A stretch of DNA of 64,000 nt from Stanieria sp964562685 (GTDB lineage Bacteria; Cyanobacteriota; Cyanobacteriia; Cyanobacteriales; Xenococcaceae): contig CAZLUP010000017.1 of NCBI GenBank assembly GCA_964562685.1, positions 1 through 64,000 on the forward strand, given 5' to 3'. Positions 17,337 to 25,223 of this stretch are shown one piece after another. The notes under the pieces are model-generated. The model was not told where the DNA came from. It saw only the letters and a program-made list of their open reading frames with translations, and did not search any database. The position numbers and the translations under genes are program-made. The stretch's first letter is position 1, and each line of letters begins with the position of its first letter.

Positions 17337-17677
17337 ATCTTGTCTTTAGAATTTATGGCGATGCACGTAGCGATCGCCAAAGACAAAACCGCAATATCTA
17401 AAGCTTAAGTTGAGTATAGGGACATTCATGCCCTTTTTTTGGGAGCAATTTTTTTAATTAAATGAAATAGAAAAAAGAATTCTACAAATAGTTTGATTTG
17501 AGTTGATGTTTAGCTAAAAGCCAAGAGCTAAAAACGATGCCAACTGCTAAGTATTTTATATTAAATGAAATAACGCAAACCTCTTGAGTTTTGGTTAATC
17601 GTCGATCATGGTAATAAAACTTGGGAACAAATTAGGAAATTTCGAGGAAAATTGAGATATTACTCTCTTTTTCACCC
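17337..17677. other. Intergenic region
   Basis: Holds a likely terminator (17418-17440). From about 17575 to the nuclease start an open frame without a start codon reads through ...WLIVDHGNKTWEQIRKFRGK...; I do not recognise it and it may be a gene relic. Confidence 0.4.
17418..17440 (+). terminator. Intrinsic terminator after yidD/lipoprotein genes
   Basis: AGGG...CCCT stem with a short inner CA/TG pair and an uninterrupted run of seven T. Position fits the end of the yidD-lipoprotein unit. Confidence 0.5.
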
Positions 17678-18669
17678 ATGATCGTTAGAATACTCATCTT
17701 TAAACTAATTCTGATCCTGTTACTGACAGGTTGTTCTACTGGCACAAGCACAAAAAACATTCATCTCAAATACGGTAATCCCAGTCAAGCTAATGCTCAA
17801 GACTTCAACAACTATCTCCTAGAAAAATCTAGTTATGCTCTTTCTTACAACTGTAGTGCAGGAATACCAAATTGGGTAAGTTGGCAACTTAATCGTTCTT
17901 GGTTAGGAAGCGTAGATCGTTCTAATGATTTTAGACCAGATGCAGAGTTACCTGATGGTTGTTATGCTGTGCGTCCCTCCGATTATCGAGGTACAGGCTA
18001 TGATAAAGGACATCTAATTCCTTCAGGTGATCGCACTATCTCCCAGGCAGATAATAGCACTACTTTTTTAATGACCAACATGATTCCCCAATCCCCAGCT
18101 AATAATCGGGAAGTATGGCGGGAACTAGAAGAATTTAGTAGGAAGTTAGCGAATGAAGGAAAGGAATTATATATTGTGGCTGGAGGAGAAGGAAAAAAGG
18201 ATGTCATCGCTAAGGGGAAAGTCGCTGTTCCTTCTTATACTTGGAAAGTAATTTTAGTTTTAAATAANNNNNNNNNNNNNNNNNNNNNNNNNNNNNNNNN
18301 NNNNNNNNNNNNNNNNNNNNNNNNNNNNNNNNNNNNNNNNNNNNNNNNNNNNNNNNNNNNNNNNNNNAGGGGAAAGTCGCTGTTCCTTCTTATACTTGGA
18401 AAGTAATTTTAGTTTTAAATAACGGTAATGTTGAGCAAACTATTGCCGTAAGAATTCCCAATACCGAGGAAGTAGCTAGAACAGATTGGCGAGATTATCT
18501 AGTATCGGTAGATGAAATTGAGCAAAAGACTGGTTATGACTTCTTTTCTGCTCTTAACAAAAATATTCAACAGAAAATCGAAGCCAAAGTTTATCAATCA
18601 GCTTATGTTTCTACTACTTTGGTAGATAAACCAGCCAAAGAACCAGACTCAGTTTTACCTAAGATGTAA
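17678..18669 (+). CDS. Secreted DNA/RNA non-specific endonuclease (NucA-type), split by an assembly gap
   Basis: The gene starts at ATG 17678 and its true stop is TAA at 18667-18669. Removing the 100 Ns and one copy of the duplicated 55 bp gives an uninterrupted 278-aa frame. The N-terminus is a lipoprotein signal (LILLLTGCSTG, Cys at about 19). The active-site motif reads GYDKGHLIPSGDRT: the canonical DRGH is DKGH here, with catalytic His intact, and FLMTNMIPQSPANNREVW carries the metal-binding Asn. Such enzymes degrade DNA and RNA outside the cell. The gene faces a NuiA-type inhibitor gene and the two 3-prime ends overlap by 67 bp. Confidence 0.88.
18268..18367. other. 100-N assembly gap flanked by identical 55-bp ends
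   Basis: Exactly 100 N. The 55 bases before the gap (18213-18267) are identical to the 55 bases after it (18368-18422), which suggests two contigs that overlap by 55 bp but were scaffolded instead of merged. Merging restores the nuclease reading frame. Confidence 0.95.
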
Positions 18670-19004
18670 ACATCAATCTCAACTTCTCCAACACGGTAAA
18701 CTTTGATCTGTTTGAGATGAGTTTGCAATAAATTAACTAATGCTTGATAGCGTTGACATTCTGCTAATTCCTGAGCGTTGTACCAATCTTGTGCTTCTGT
18801 AGCTTGCTGAAAAAATTGTTTTAGTTGCTTAACTTCGACTTTGGTTGACAAATCATGACCGGTAATTTGTAATAATTTAGACGAGTCAAGACAGTTGAGA
18901 TTTTCCCAATAAACAGTTTCAAAAGGATAATCTGATTCACTAAGCCAAAGTAAACCTTCTGATGCTTGTTTAAAATGGTCGATTAATTCACTGTCTTTCA
19001 TCAC
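18603..19004 (-). CDS. nuiA: Nuclease A inhibitor-like protein
   Basis: A 133-aa acidic cytoplasmic protein matching the NuiA family (PR-1-like alpha/beta/alpha fold) that blocks NucA nuclease in Anabaena. Features: ELIDHFKQASEGLLWLSESDYPFETVYWE at the N-terminus, the classic inhibitor start, and VYRVGEVEIDVYILGKT near the C-terminus. The NuiA residues that contact the nuclease lie in the C-terminal part; the C-terminal Thr-Glu-Thr ending seen in Anabaena is partly preserved here (KVVET). Its 4-bp overlap with the SDR gene shows co-transcription. It is convergent with the secreted nuclease gene, so it probably protects the cytoplasm. Confidence 0.85.
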   Translation of the reverse strand: MMKDSELIDHFKQASEGLLWLSESDYPFETVYWENLNCLDSSKLLQITGHDLSTKVEVKQLKQFFQQATEAQDWYNAQELAECQRYQALVNLLQTHLKQIKVYRVGEVEIDVYILGKTESGSLAGLSTKVVET

Positions 19005-19771
19005 ATTCCCGAAGTAGTTTGTTGAAATAAAGCTGCAAAATCTTTTGTCACTTCAGCATTGGGAGCGTCTTGGGGTTTGGAGATCAAATCGAAAGCTTTG
19101 TTACGAGCATCGGGTTCTTTTAAAGCTTGAACAACTACCTCAGCAACATCTGCTCTAGGAATGGAAGTAGGAATGCCGTTAGGTGGATCATTTAGTAAAG
19201 TGTCATCTTTGCCTACTAACAACTCTCTCACACCACCCTCTTGATCGAGCAAACCACCAGCACGAATAATAGTATAGTCAATGCCCGATTCAATTAAATA
19301 CTGTTCCGCTTTGCCTTTCCAAATCAGGATGTTACCGTTACCCATTTGATTTAGGGGATGATTGGGATTAGTTCCACCCATTGAACCTACTAAAACAATC
19401 TGTTCTACTCCTGCTTGTTTAGCAGCATCGATTTGATTTTTTTGACCGTAATAATCTACTATTTCAGGCATACCATCGGGTTCATAACCAAACTGAGGAC
19501 GTTCTCCTGGTTGGGGTGGTGCTTTCATTTTAGGCACAGCACTGGTAAGAATAACTAAAGCAGAACAACCTGCTAAAGCAGTTTCTAGGCTGGATCTATC
19601 TTTGATATCTCCCAAGAAAAAACCTTCTGTTGAGCCAAATAGTTCTTCGATTTTAGAAAGCGATCGCGCAAAACCAAAGGCTTGAAATTGATCGCTTTGT
19701 TGACGTAGTTTTTTCAACACCAGTGAACCTGTTCTTCCTGTTGCACCTGTAACTAATACTCGTTTTGTCAT
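19001..19771 (-). CDS. Atypical SDR, NAD(P)H-binding protein
   Basis: A 256-aa Rossmann-fold protein with the dinucleotide motif VTGATGRTGSLVLKKL at residues 6-21, as in atypical SDRs of the SDR_a5 (NmrA/HSCARG) type common in cyanobacteria and plastids. The catalytic YxxxK is not obvious, as usual for this class; IIRAGGLLDQEGG and RADVAEVVVQAL follow. The substrate is unknown. It is the middle of three minus-strand genes: DUF1499 gene, this, then the nuclease inhibitor (4-bp overlap, ATGA type). Confidence 0.85.
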   Translation of the reverse strand: MTKRVLVTGATGRTGSLVLKKLRQQSDQFQAFGFARSLSKIEELFGSTEGFFLGDIKDRSSLETALAGCSALVILTSAVPKMKAPPQPGERPQFGYEPDGMPEIVDYYGQKNQIDAAKQAGVEQIVLVGSMGGTNPNHPLNQMGNGNILIWKGKAEQYLIESGIDYTIIRAGGLLDQEGGVRELLVGKDDTLLNDPPNGIPTSIPRADVAEVVVQALKEPDARNKAFDLISKPQDAPNAEVTKDFAALFQQTTSGM

Positions 19772-19788
19772 CTTTTTTTATCTGAAAT

Positions 19789-20253
19789 TTAAACATTGAG
19801 ATCGCGCATTGCCAGACGAATTTGCTCTAAACGTCTACGATTAACTCCTAAGTCTGATTCTCCTACACGATAGGCTGAACGCATTTGAATGACTTGCTCA
19901 TCACTAGGAAAATAAAATTCTACATCATCAATAAATTTAAAAATGCGACTTTTAGATAAAGCGTGAATATAATTGTCTGTTTGTTCAATGACTTCGGTAC
20001 GAGGAACTACTGTTAGCACTTTTAGTAAGGTTTCCCGTGCCTCGTCAAGATCAGTGTGATAAGTAATCGGTGAGATATGATGCTTTTCATCAGCATTTTG
20101 ACTGACAACACAGTTAGGCGTTTTAGGACAGGGAGATAACAAACTATCATTGACTTCTAAGCTAGAAGCAACCGCCCAAGTAGGTTGAGAAAAGATTAAA
20201 CTGCTAAGAATAGTGATGAATATTCCTAAAATAATTGACCAAAGACGATGCAC
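19789..20253 (-). CDS. DUF1499 family exported protein
   Basis: A 154-aa protein with an N-terminal hydrophobic signal (LWSIILGIFITILSSLIFSQPTWA). The DUF1499 core starts at LSPCPKTPNCVVSQNADEKHHISPITYH and ends with the typical FPSDEQVIQMRSAYRVGESDLGVNRRRLEQIR. The family is membrane-associated or periplasmic, of unknown role. It heads the three-gene unit with the SDR gene (17-bp spacing) and the nuclease inhibitor. Confidence 0.85.
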   Translation of the reverse strand: MHRLWSIILGIFITILSSLIFSQPTWAVASSLEVNDSLLSPCPKTPNCVVSQNADEKHHISPITYHTDLDEARETLLKVLTVVPRTEVIEQTDNYIHALSKSRIFKFIDDVEFYFPSDEQVIQMRSAYRVGESDLGVNRRRLEQIRLAMRDLNV

Positions 20254-20338
20254 TTAAAGTTTGCTCCTATTTTTGATGGGTTTGATCGACTGTCCCGTAA
20301 AACAGCACAGGCGATCTTTTACTTTTGTTTATTGTCTT

Positions 20339-20980
20339 TTATTCTGGGTCAAAGGCTGAAGAAAATACTTCTTTAATACTTTGTGTTGATGATACTGGTT
20401 CACTTAAGTCATTCTCTTTATCAATTGCCCAAGCAATTTCTCCTCCTTTTCTGATTCCTACGCGAGTAAAAATAAACCCTGCATCGGTAAATTCCTGTCC
20501 ATAACCTGTCACAGTTTTTTGAGATAATCCTAGTAAATCGGCAACCTCTGAGGTACTGAGTAACCAATCATTTTGATAAGCTTCTTCTAGCTCTCTTAAA
20601 TAATTTAAACGACTTCTCGGCGTTGGCATCAAACGTTTAACCACTGCTTCGACGACGCTGACTAATGCAGAAGGTTGAAGAGCAACCATTGGTTCGTTGC
20701 GATTGTGCATCTCATAAAATGGATTGGTTGCCAATTCTGGAGTCGATACTGCTACTAGTTGATAATCAGATTGTTGTTCGATAAATTCGGAAGTTACTCC
20801 GCCTTGTTGAAGATGAGAGTGTAAGCGGTCTAATAACTGCAATTGAGCATTATTGATAAAGGCTTTTCGACCCTGTTTGATTGGTTCAATCTGTAAATCT
20901 TTAAGTCTGTTATACAGATTAGAACGAGCAATACCATAACGAGAAGGGAGTTGTGATAAGGGAATTAAGTCAACTTCCAT
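20339..20980 (-). CDS. DNA-binding protein with two helix-turn-helix segments
   Basis: A 213-aa protein. Residues ~6-35 (LPSRYGIARSNLYNRLKDLQIEPIKQGRKAFI) are a MerR/excisionase-like winged helix; residues ~150-185 (LLSTSEVADLLGLSQKTVTGYGQEFTDAGFIFTRVG) form a second HTH of the same kind. Between them is a helical linker. Similar proteins occur in cyanobacteria without known targets. An 8-3-8 palindrome (20991-21009) lies just upstream of the ATG, probably its own operator. Codon use is like its neighbours. Confidence 0.65.
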   Translation of the reverse strand: MEVDLIPLSQLPSRYGIARSNLYNRLKDLQIEPIKQGRKAFINNAQLQLLDRLHSHLQQGGVTSEFIEQQSDYQLVAVSTPELATNPFYEMHNRNEPMVALQPSALVSVVEAVVKRLMPTPRSRLNYLRELEEAYQNDWLLSTSEVADLLGLSQKTVTGYGQEFTDAGFIFTRVGIRKGGEIAWAIDKENDLSEPVSSTQSIKEVFSSAFDPE

Positions 20981-21302
20981 CTTGATTCACGTCCAGGACA
21001 GTCCTGGACAAAAAACTTCTCTTAATTATTAGCACATTAATCAGTTATGAGCAGAGCAGAATTTTTGCAGAAATGATAATCTAAAAGCTGATTAATTCTG
21101 ATTTGACCAGCCAATAGCCATTAAAAACCCTAAAATTATTGGATTTATCAAAAAAATAAATGAAATTCGTTAGTTAATTATTTATTTTTCTAAAGCCATT
21201 TCAAAGTCTCATAAAGAATTTGACAAAATGGTTAATCTTGCATAGTTCTTAACAATTATGGCATAAGCTAGAAATTTGCGACTTTTAAGCAGGATTTAAC
21301 TA
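20981..21302. other. Divergent intergenic region
   Basis: Between the HTH gene and the plus-strand membrane protein gene. Apart from the palindrome at 20991-21009 it is AT-rich with no ORF or RNA recognised. Confidence 0.4.
20991..21009. promoter_or_regulatory. Perfect palindrome GTCCAGGA-cag-TCCTGGAC upstream of the HTH gene
   Basis: 8-bp arms around a 3-base centre, 11 bp upstream of the HTH gene start and thus over its leader. Position and symmetry fit an autoregulatory operator, which I infer. It is GC-rich against an AT-rich background. Confidence 0.55.
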
Positions 21303-22943
21303 TTGATGCTTCGGATTGCTCCATTTTTTAGCAAGATATTGTGGCAAATAATATTAATAACAGCCGTCCTTAGTTTGAGACTTCTGTTAGATTTCAATAT
21401 GGGTGGTAGCGGTTGGAACGAGGTTGATGTGCTACCTCTGGCAAAACAGTATGCTGATCCCGCTTGGATACCTCAAGATTGGTATCTTAATCAAGCAGCC
21501 GGCTATAGATTATTATTTAACAATCTAGTGGGTTGGTTAATACTTAACTTTGGTTTTTTGGCTACTTCTATTATTGGTCGTTTGATTTGCTACAGTTTAG
21601 TTGCGACTGGATTGGTTTTAATTGGGCAAAAATTAAAGTTAAGCTTACCTTTTCTTTTATTAGCTACGATTGGCTGTACTTACCAAGGTTATAATCAAGG
21701 AGCGATCGCAGGGGAATGGTTTGTTGGTGGATTGGAAGCTAAAGCATTTGCCTATGGTTTAAGTTTAATCGCGATCGCATTTATGTTAAGAAGGCATTAT
21801 CTGGTGATGACGCTTTTTTTAGGATTAGCTACTTCTTTTCATGTTTTAGTAGGTGGTTGGGCATTTCTCACTACTTTAGGATGGCTTTGTTTTCGTCCTA
21901 GTACTCGTTTATCTAAACTCAAAGAGATTGGTTTCTTATTATTATTGATTTATTGTGTTACTAGTGTTTTTGCTATTCCTGCTGTTGCACAACATTTATT
22001 AGAATCGGAATCTACATCGGCATCTACTGCTTCAATTTCTTTTTCACCATCATACATTTACGTTTTTCTCCGCCTTGCTCATCACCTCAACCCTTTATCT
22101 TGGAACATCATTTCTTGGATCAAACTAATTATCTATCTCCTACTGCTTGGTAGAAGTATGATGCTGCTTCATAATCAAAAAGATCAGCAAGAAATGACTA
22201 GAGTAAATGTGATTCGCTTGGAGTTAGGAGAATTTGCCCTAATTAGTTTAATTCCTTTTCTGGGAGGACTCGCGATCGCACTTTTTGATCATCAAGGAAA
22301 TTGGTTACAGTATTATCCTTTTCGCTTCGGGGATGTAATGTTACCAATTATTGCTTGTTTACTAACTGCTTGTACACTCGAATCTTATTTGTCTAAATCT
22401 AAAAAATCTTTAAAAAGATTAGTACATCGGATTGTCATCGGAATTTTGCTCATTCAAACAGCAATTTTTACTTATCAAGTAGTCAGCTTACAACAGTTTC
22501 CTTCAGCACAACAAGATGTTAACCCTCAGTGGAAAACAATGAGTAATTGGATCCGCGAACATACACCAAAAGATGCAGTTATAGTTTCCCACCCAATTCA
22601 ATTAGTTAATTTTTCCTGGTTAACCGAACGCGCTACAATTGCCAAAGTTAAACTGTTTCCTCAAACTGATCAAAAAATTCTAGAGTACTATCAACGCATC
22701 GATGATCTTAGTGGTAATTCTTCTCTAGAAGAATATATAACTCAAAACAAATTAAATAAAAGAGAGTTAATGCAATTTATCAGTGATGGATTTGAGGATT
22801 TGAGTACAGATCAAGCAAAGGCATTAATGAGCAAGTATCACTCTCAATATTTTCTCACTACAGTTAAACACCACCTGGAGCTTGAAGTAGCTTATCGCTA
22901 CGCTCCTTATATTCTTTATTACAGAGCGATTAGTAGCGAATAA
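21303..22943 (+). CDS. Polytopic membrane protein (GT-C/DUF6798-like)
   Basis: A 546-aa protein with about ten hydrophobic segments and a soluble C-terminal ~130 residues. The early loop contains NEVDVLPLAKQYADPAWIPQDWYLNQ, a pattern of the cyanobacterial DUF6798-like group. The polar C-terminal part starts at MSNWIREHTPKDAVIVSHP, typical of GT-C-type glycosyltransferase and related membrane proteins (a short conserved motif followed by VIVSHP). Function unknown. Start at ATG 21303 or 21306. It is about 50 bp upstream of the UPF0175/DUF3368 pair, on the same strand. Confidence 0.6.
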   Translation: MMLRIAPFFSKILWQIILITAVLSLRLLLDFNMGGSGWNEVDVLPLAKQYADPAWIPQDWYLNQAAGYRLLFNNLVGWLILNFGFLATSIIGRLICYSLVATGLVLIGQKLKLSLPFLLLATIGCTYQGYNQGAIAGEWFVGGLEAKAFAYGLSLIAIAFMLRRHYLVMTLFLGLATSFHVLVGGWAFLTTLGWLCFRPSTRLSKLKEIGFLLLLIYCVTSVFAIPAVAQHLLESESTSASTASISFSPSYIYVFLRLAHHLNPLSWNIISWIKLIIYLLLLGRSMMLLHNQKDQQEMTRVNVIRLELGEFALISLIPFLGGLAIALFDHQGNWLQYYPFRFGDVMLPIIACLLTACTLESYLSKSKKSLKRLVHRIVIGILLIQTAIFTYQVVSLQQFPSAQQDVNPQWKTMSNWIREHTPKDAVIVSHPIQLVNFSWLTERATIAKVKLFPQTDQKILEYYQRIDDLSGNSSLEEYITQNKLNKRELMQFISDGFEDLSTDQAKALMSKYHSQYFLTTVKHHLELEVAYRYAPYILYYRAISSE

Positions 22944-22992
22944 GTAGGAATATCTTTTACTATAAAAATATAAATCATCTTACTTTTAATTA

Positions 22993-23232
22993 ATGGTTAG
23001 TAGAGAAACCTTACAACAAATTGCTAATTATGTACAAATATTTCCCGATGTAGAACAAAAAGAAAGATTTTTATTTGTGGTTGGAGCATTAGGAACTAGA
23101 GTGATTAGCCTCAAAAAAGCAGCCGAAATTATGGAACTTGAAGTCGAAGTTTTATTGCAACTATTAGAGTTAATGGGCATTGAATTTTCCTATCTAAGTA
23201 ATGAAGATATCGCCCTAGAAAAAAGCTGGTAA
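22993..23232 (+). CDS. UPF0175-family antitoxin
   Basis: A 79-aa small helical protein (SLKKAAEIMELEVEVLLQLLELMGIEFSYLSNED) of the UPF0175 type. In this family it pairs with a DUF3368 PIN-like toxin, and exactly such a gene starts 6 bp downstream. The region DVEQKERFLFVVGALG is typical. Functions as DNA-binding antitoxin by inference from the family. Confidence 0.75.
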   Translation: MVSRETLQQIANYVQIFPDVEQKERFLFVVGALGTRVISLKKAAEIMELEVEVLLQLLELMGIEFSYLSNEDIALEKSW

Positions 23233-23238
23233 AAAAGC

Positions 23239-23721
23239 GTGAAAATTGTTTTTAATTCTTCTCCCCTAATTTTCCTGTCTCGGTTAAATTTTCTTGAATT
23301 ATTTCTGCAATATGACTATCAATTTTATGTGCCTGAAATAGTTATTAATGAAATTAATGCCAAACAAGACGAAGCTAGTAATTATATCAATAATTTAGTT
23401 ACCAGTAAGAGTTTGATAGTCAAACAAATTAGTCTTTTTTCCCTAGCTAAAAGTATTAACGAACGTCTGGGTAGAGGAGAAGCAGAAGCGATCGCTTTAG
23501 GTACAGAATTACAATCTGACTATGTAATTTTAGATGATTTTGCTGCCCGACGCGAAGCGATTAGATTGGGCTTAAACGTCAAAGGAACACTAGCTATTAT
23601 CAAAAAAATGATGGCGGACGAGCGAATAAAAATCGATGATTTAGACGAGTTTTATCAACAGTTATTACAGATTAAATTTCGGGTTAAACGCTCTATTTTT
23701 GAGGCAATTTTTGCTGATTAA
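23239..23721 (+). CDS. DUF3368 PIN-domain toxin-like protein
   Basis: A 160-aa protein beginning MKIVFNSSPLIFLSRLNFLEL with GTG start at 23239. PIN-fold acidic residues are present: the N-terminal segment shows Asn instead of the usual Asp at residue 5 (FNSSPLI), and ERLGRGEAEAIALGTEL and YVILDDFAARREAIRLGL carry the Glu and Asp ligands. The RGEAEAI and DDxxAR motifs are characteristic of DUF3368. Presumed RNase toxin, partner of the 79-aa antitoxin with 6-bp spacing. The N-for-D change is common in DUF3368, so activity is uncertain. Confidence 0.8.
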   Translation: MKIVFNSSPLIFLSRLNFLELFLQYDYQFYVPEIVINEINAKQDEASNYINNLVTSKSLIVKQISLFSLAKSINERLGRGEAEAIALGTELQSDYVILDDFAARREAIRLGLNVKGTLAIIKKMMADERIKIDDLDEFYQQLLQIKFRVKRSIFEAIFAD

Positions 23722-23760
23722 TATTTATCACGAGGTAAAGACTAGAATTTATCTTACCGT

Positions 23761-23811
23761 ATTGGGCGACCCGCTTTGCGGTTGCCTTCGGCACCGTCTT
23801 CCCTCCCCAAT
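23761..23811. repeat. Palindromic GC-rich element (ATTGGG...CCCCAAT)
   Basis: Terminal inverted ATTGGG / CCCAAT enclose an inner ACCCGC/GCGGT stem. The part CGCTTTGCGGTTGCCTTCGG is the kind of small palindrome found repeatedly in cyanobacterial genomes. Confidence 0.5.
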
Positions 23812-23828
23812 CAAACTAAAATAAAAAG

Positions 23829-24020
23829 ATGATTCTCTCTCTCAAACCCATGAGTATCATCAAAATAATCACAATCAAACAGTATATCTTAGCTGTCTAT
23901 TACACCTCATCTTATTGCTACAAATACGCCATTATCGATGACTACGGCACAGTCTACGAACCTGATGATATATTCTATTCCCCGCATATCAGCAGAACGG
24001 GAAGGAGGAGAGGCAATTAA
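23829..24020 (+). pseudogene. Small hypothetical protein with probable 3-prime frameshift
   Basis: A 63-aa frame; the natural start may be the second Met (residue 8). The core YILAVYYTSSYCYKYAIIDDYGTVYEPDDIFYS looks like a short cyanobacterial protein of unknown role, about 60-70 aa. The end (HISRTGRRRGN) is not convincing, but in the +1 frame the same bases read ISAEREGGEAINT, like the usual AERE-x-AI ending of such proteins. So a one-base shift near 23985 is likely. Sequence error is possible. Confidence 0.4.
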
Positions 24021-24400
24021 CACTGTTTCTAATTAGTTTTTAAATAGTGCGATCGCTTTTAGTTTGGTTAGTCCTCAGATTATAGCTCCGTCTTCGACTG
24101 AGCAGATGGAAATTGATCTTCTTCGAGAACGAAGTAACGTGATCGCTTTACTGTCCTCAATCAATATCTTAAGATTCACTCAATTAGTCGATGAGAAATG
24201 ATGATTGCTCTTAACGTTGAAACTCGACTGATCAATGCTAGTAGCATCTATAGCAATTGGTAGTTCTTTAGTTGTTTGAGGTAGTAAATCAATTGTAAAA
24301 AAACTACCCTTGTAAGGGCGAAGAAAGTAGCAGTGAGAGAAATTTTGGAGGTGTTGGGGGTTAAGCAGTAGGACGGAAAGTCTACGGTTGGCGTGTAGCT
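24021..24400. other. Intergenic region, possible gene remnants
   Basis: An unassigned open frame of about 50 codons (24027-24200) ends near 24200 with a TGA; I do not recognise it. A CCCTT/AAGGG stem is at about 24307-24318. Nothing else is seen before the PCD-type gene. Confidence 0.35.
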
Positions 24401-24745
24401 TTAAAGTTCTTTGAATAAAAGATCGGTTTTGGCTGCCATAATAAAATCATTATGATGAAGTCCTCCAATGGCGTGAGTCCACCAGGTAACGGTAACTTTC
24501 CCCCATTCCGTAAGTAACGCAGGATGATGTCCTTCTGCCTCAGCAATTTGTCCTACCAGATTAGTAAAAGCTAATGCCCTTTGAAAATCAGGAAACTGAT
24601 AAACTCTTTGCAAATGTAATTCCCCGTGAGTCTCAATCACATTCCAGTCGGGAATTTGAGTTTTATATCTCTTAATTTCTTCTTCTGTAGCTGGAGGCAA
24701 ACTTCCCGTACAGGGAACGCATTTTTGTTCTAGTAATTCCGTCAT
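24401..24745 (-). CDS. 4a-hydroxytetrahydrobiopterin dehydratase (pterin-4-alpha-carbinolamine dehydratase)
   Basis: A 114-aa PCD/DCoH protein. The signature EAEGHHPALLTEWGKVTVTWWTHAIGGLHHNDFIMAAK holds the pterin-binding His-His-Pro and Trp-His residues. In cyanobacteria the enzyme is kept without phenylalanine hydroxylase and may serve molybdopterin or biopterin metabolism, so the exact role is uncertain. It is divergent from psb34-2 with about 175 bp between. Confidence 0.88.
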   Translation of the reverse strand: MTELLEQKCVPCTGSLPPATEEEIKRYKTQIPDWNVIETHGELHLQRVYQFPDFQRALAFTNLVGQIAEAEGHHPALLTEWGKVTVTWWTHAIGGLHHNDFIMAAKTDLLFKEL

Positions 24746-24831
24746 GATTCTTTTCCTTTTTGATTAACTATCTTTATTGATAGTATAAAAATCTCTTTGT
24801 CAAGATATTCTTTACAAAACTCAATATTATT

Positions 24832-24849
24832 GTTACATTAGTTTACATA
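24832..24849 (+). promoter_or_regulatory. HLR1 motif upstream of psb34-2
   Basis: GTTACATTAGTTTACATA again matches HLR1 at every position. The flanking DNA, including TTTGTCAAGATATT and TTTACAAAACTCAATATTATT, is nearly identical to that upstream of psb34-1 (16311-16364), so gene and control region were duplicated together. Confidence 0.75.
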
Positions 24850-24863
24850 GAGAAGTTAATGTT

Positions 24864-24886
24864 CTTTTTGAGGCAACCTCAAAAAG
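24864..24886 (+). promoter_or_regulatory. 10-bp hairpin in the psb34-2 leader
   Basis: CTTTTTGAGG-caa-CCTCAAAAAG, a perfect hairpin placed between HLR1 and the start codon. The equivalent place in psb34-1 lacks it; the surrounding ~40 bases look like an insertion in copy 2. It may influence mRNA stability or attenuation. Confidence 0.5.
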
Positions 24887-24920
24887 CTGCGTTGACTGCA
24901 TAAATATAGGAAAAACAATT

Positions 24921-25091
24921 ATGTATACCACTCAATTAGACAACGGAACTCTTAACAACTACGCTGTTGAGCCTAGAATGAGCTATCAAGAATATCCAAC
25001 AGTGTGGGAACAAAAACGCTATCTCCAGCAAGGCGCGATCGCAGCTTTCTTCGTTACAGCCTTAGTTTTAGTTTCAGTAGCAGTCAGCTAA
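24921..25091 (+). CDS. psb34: Photosystem II assembly protein Psb34, copy 2
   Basis: A 56-aa paralogue of the protein at 16391. The first 16 residues are the same (MYTTQLDNGTLNNYAVEP), the middle differs (MSYQEYPTVWEQKRYLQQ against MTYAEYPAFYEQRRYIIQ), and the C-terminal helix is GAIAAFFVTALVLVSVAVS. The leader holds a perfect hairpin not found in copy 1. Two tandem terminator stems follow at 25141 and 25224. Presence of two copies suggests differential use in light stress, which I infer. Not detected by ORF length cut-offs. Confidence 0.9.
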   Translation: MYTTQLDNGTLNNYAVEPRMSYQEYPTVWEQKRYLQQGAIAAFFVTALVLVSVAVS

Positions 25092-25140
25092 AAGTTTTTC
25101 AGCATCGATATCTCTCATTAATATTGGATTTCTCCTGATG

Positions 25141-25168
25141 AACCTTGGTATGAGTGCCGAGGTTTTTT
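25141..25168 (+). terminator. Intrinsic terminator 1 after psb34-2
   Basis: AACCTTGG...CCGAGGTTTTTT with one G-T pair and six T. Strong candidate. Confidence 0.65.
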
Positions 25169-25223
25169 GCTGTTTAAGGAGTAAAAAGTCTAAAACTAGA
25201 GCGAAAATAATTTTCAATCATTG

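Noticed and set aside
17575..17681. Start-less frame WLIVDHGNKTWEQIRKFRGK before the nuclease gene
   Set aside because: Unrecognised, and overlaps the nuclease start region.
24027..24200. Open frame of about 50 codons
   Set aside because: No start with binding site and no recognisable motif.
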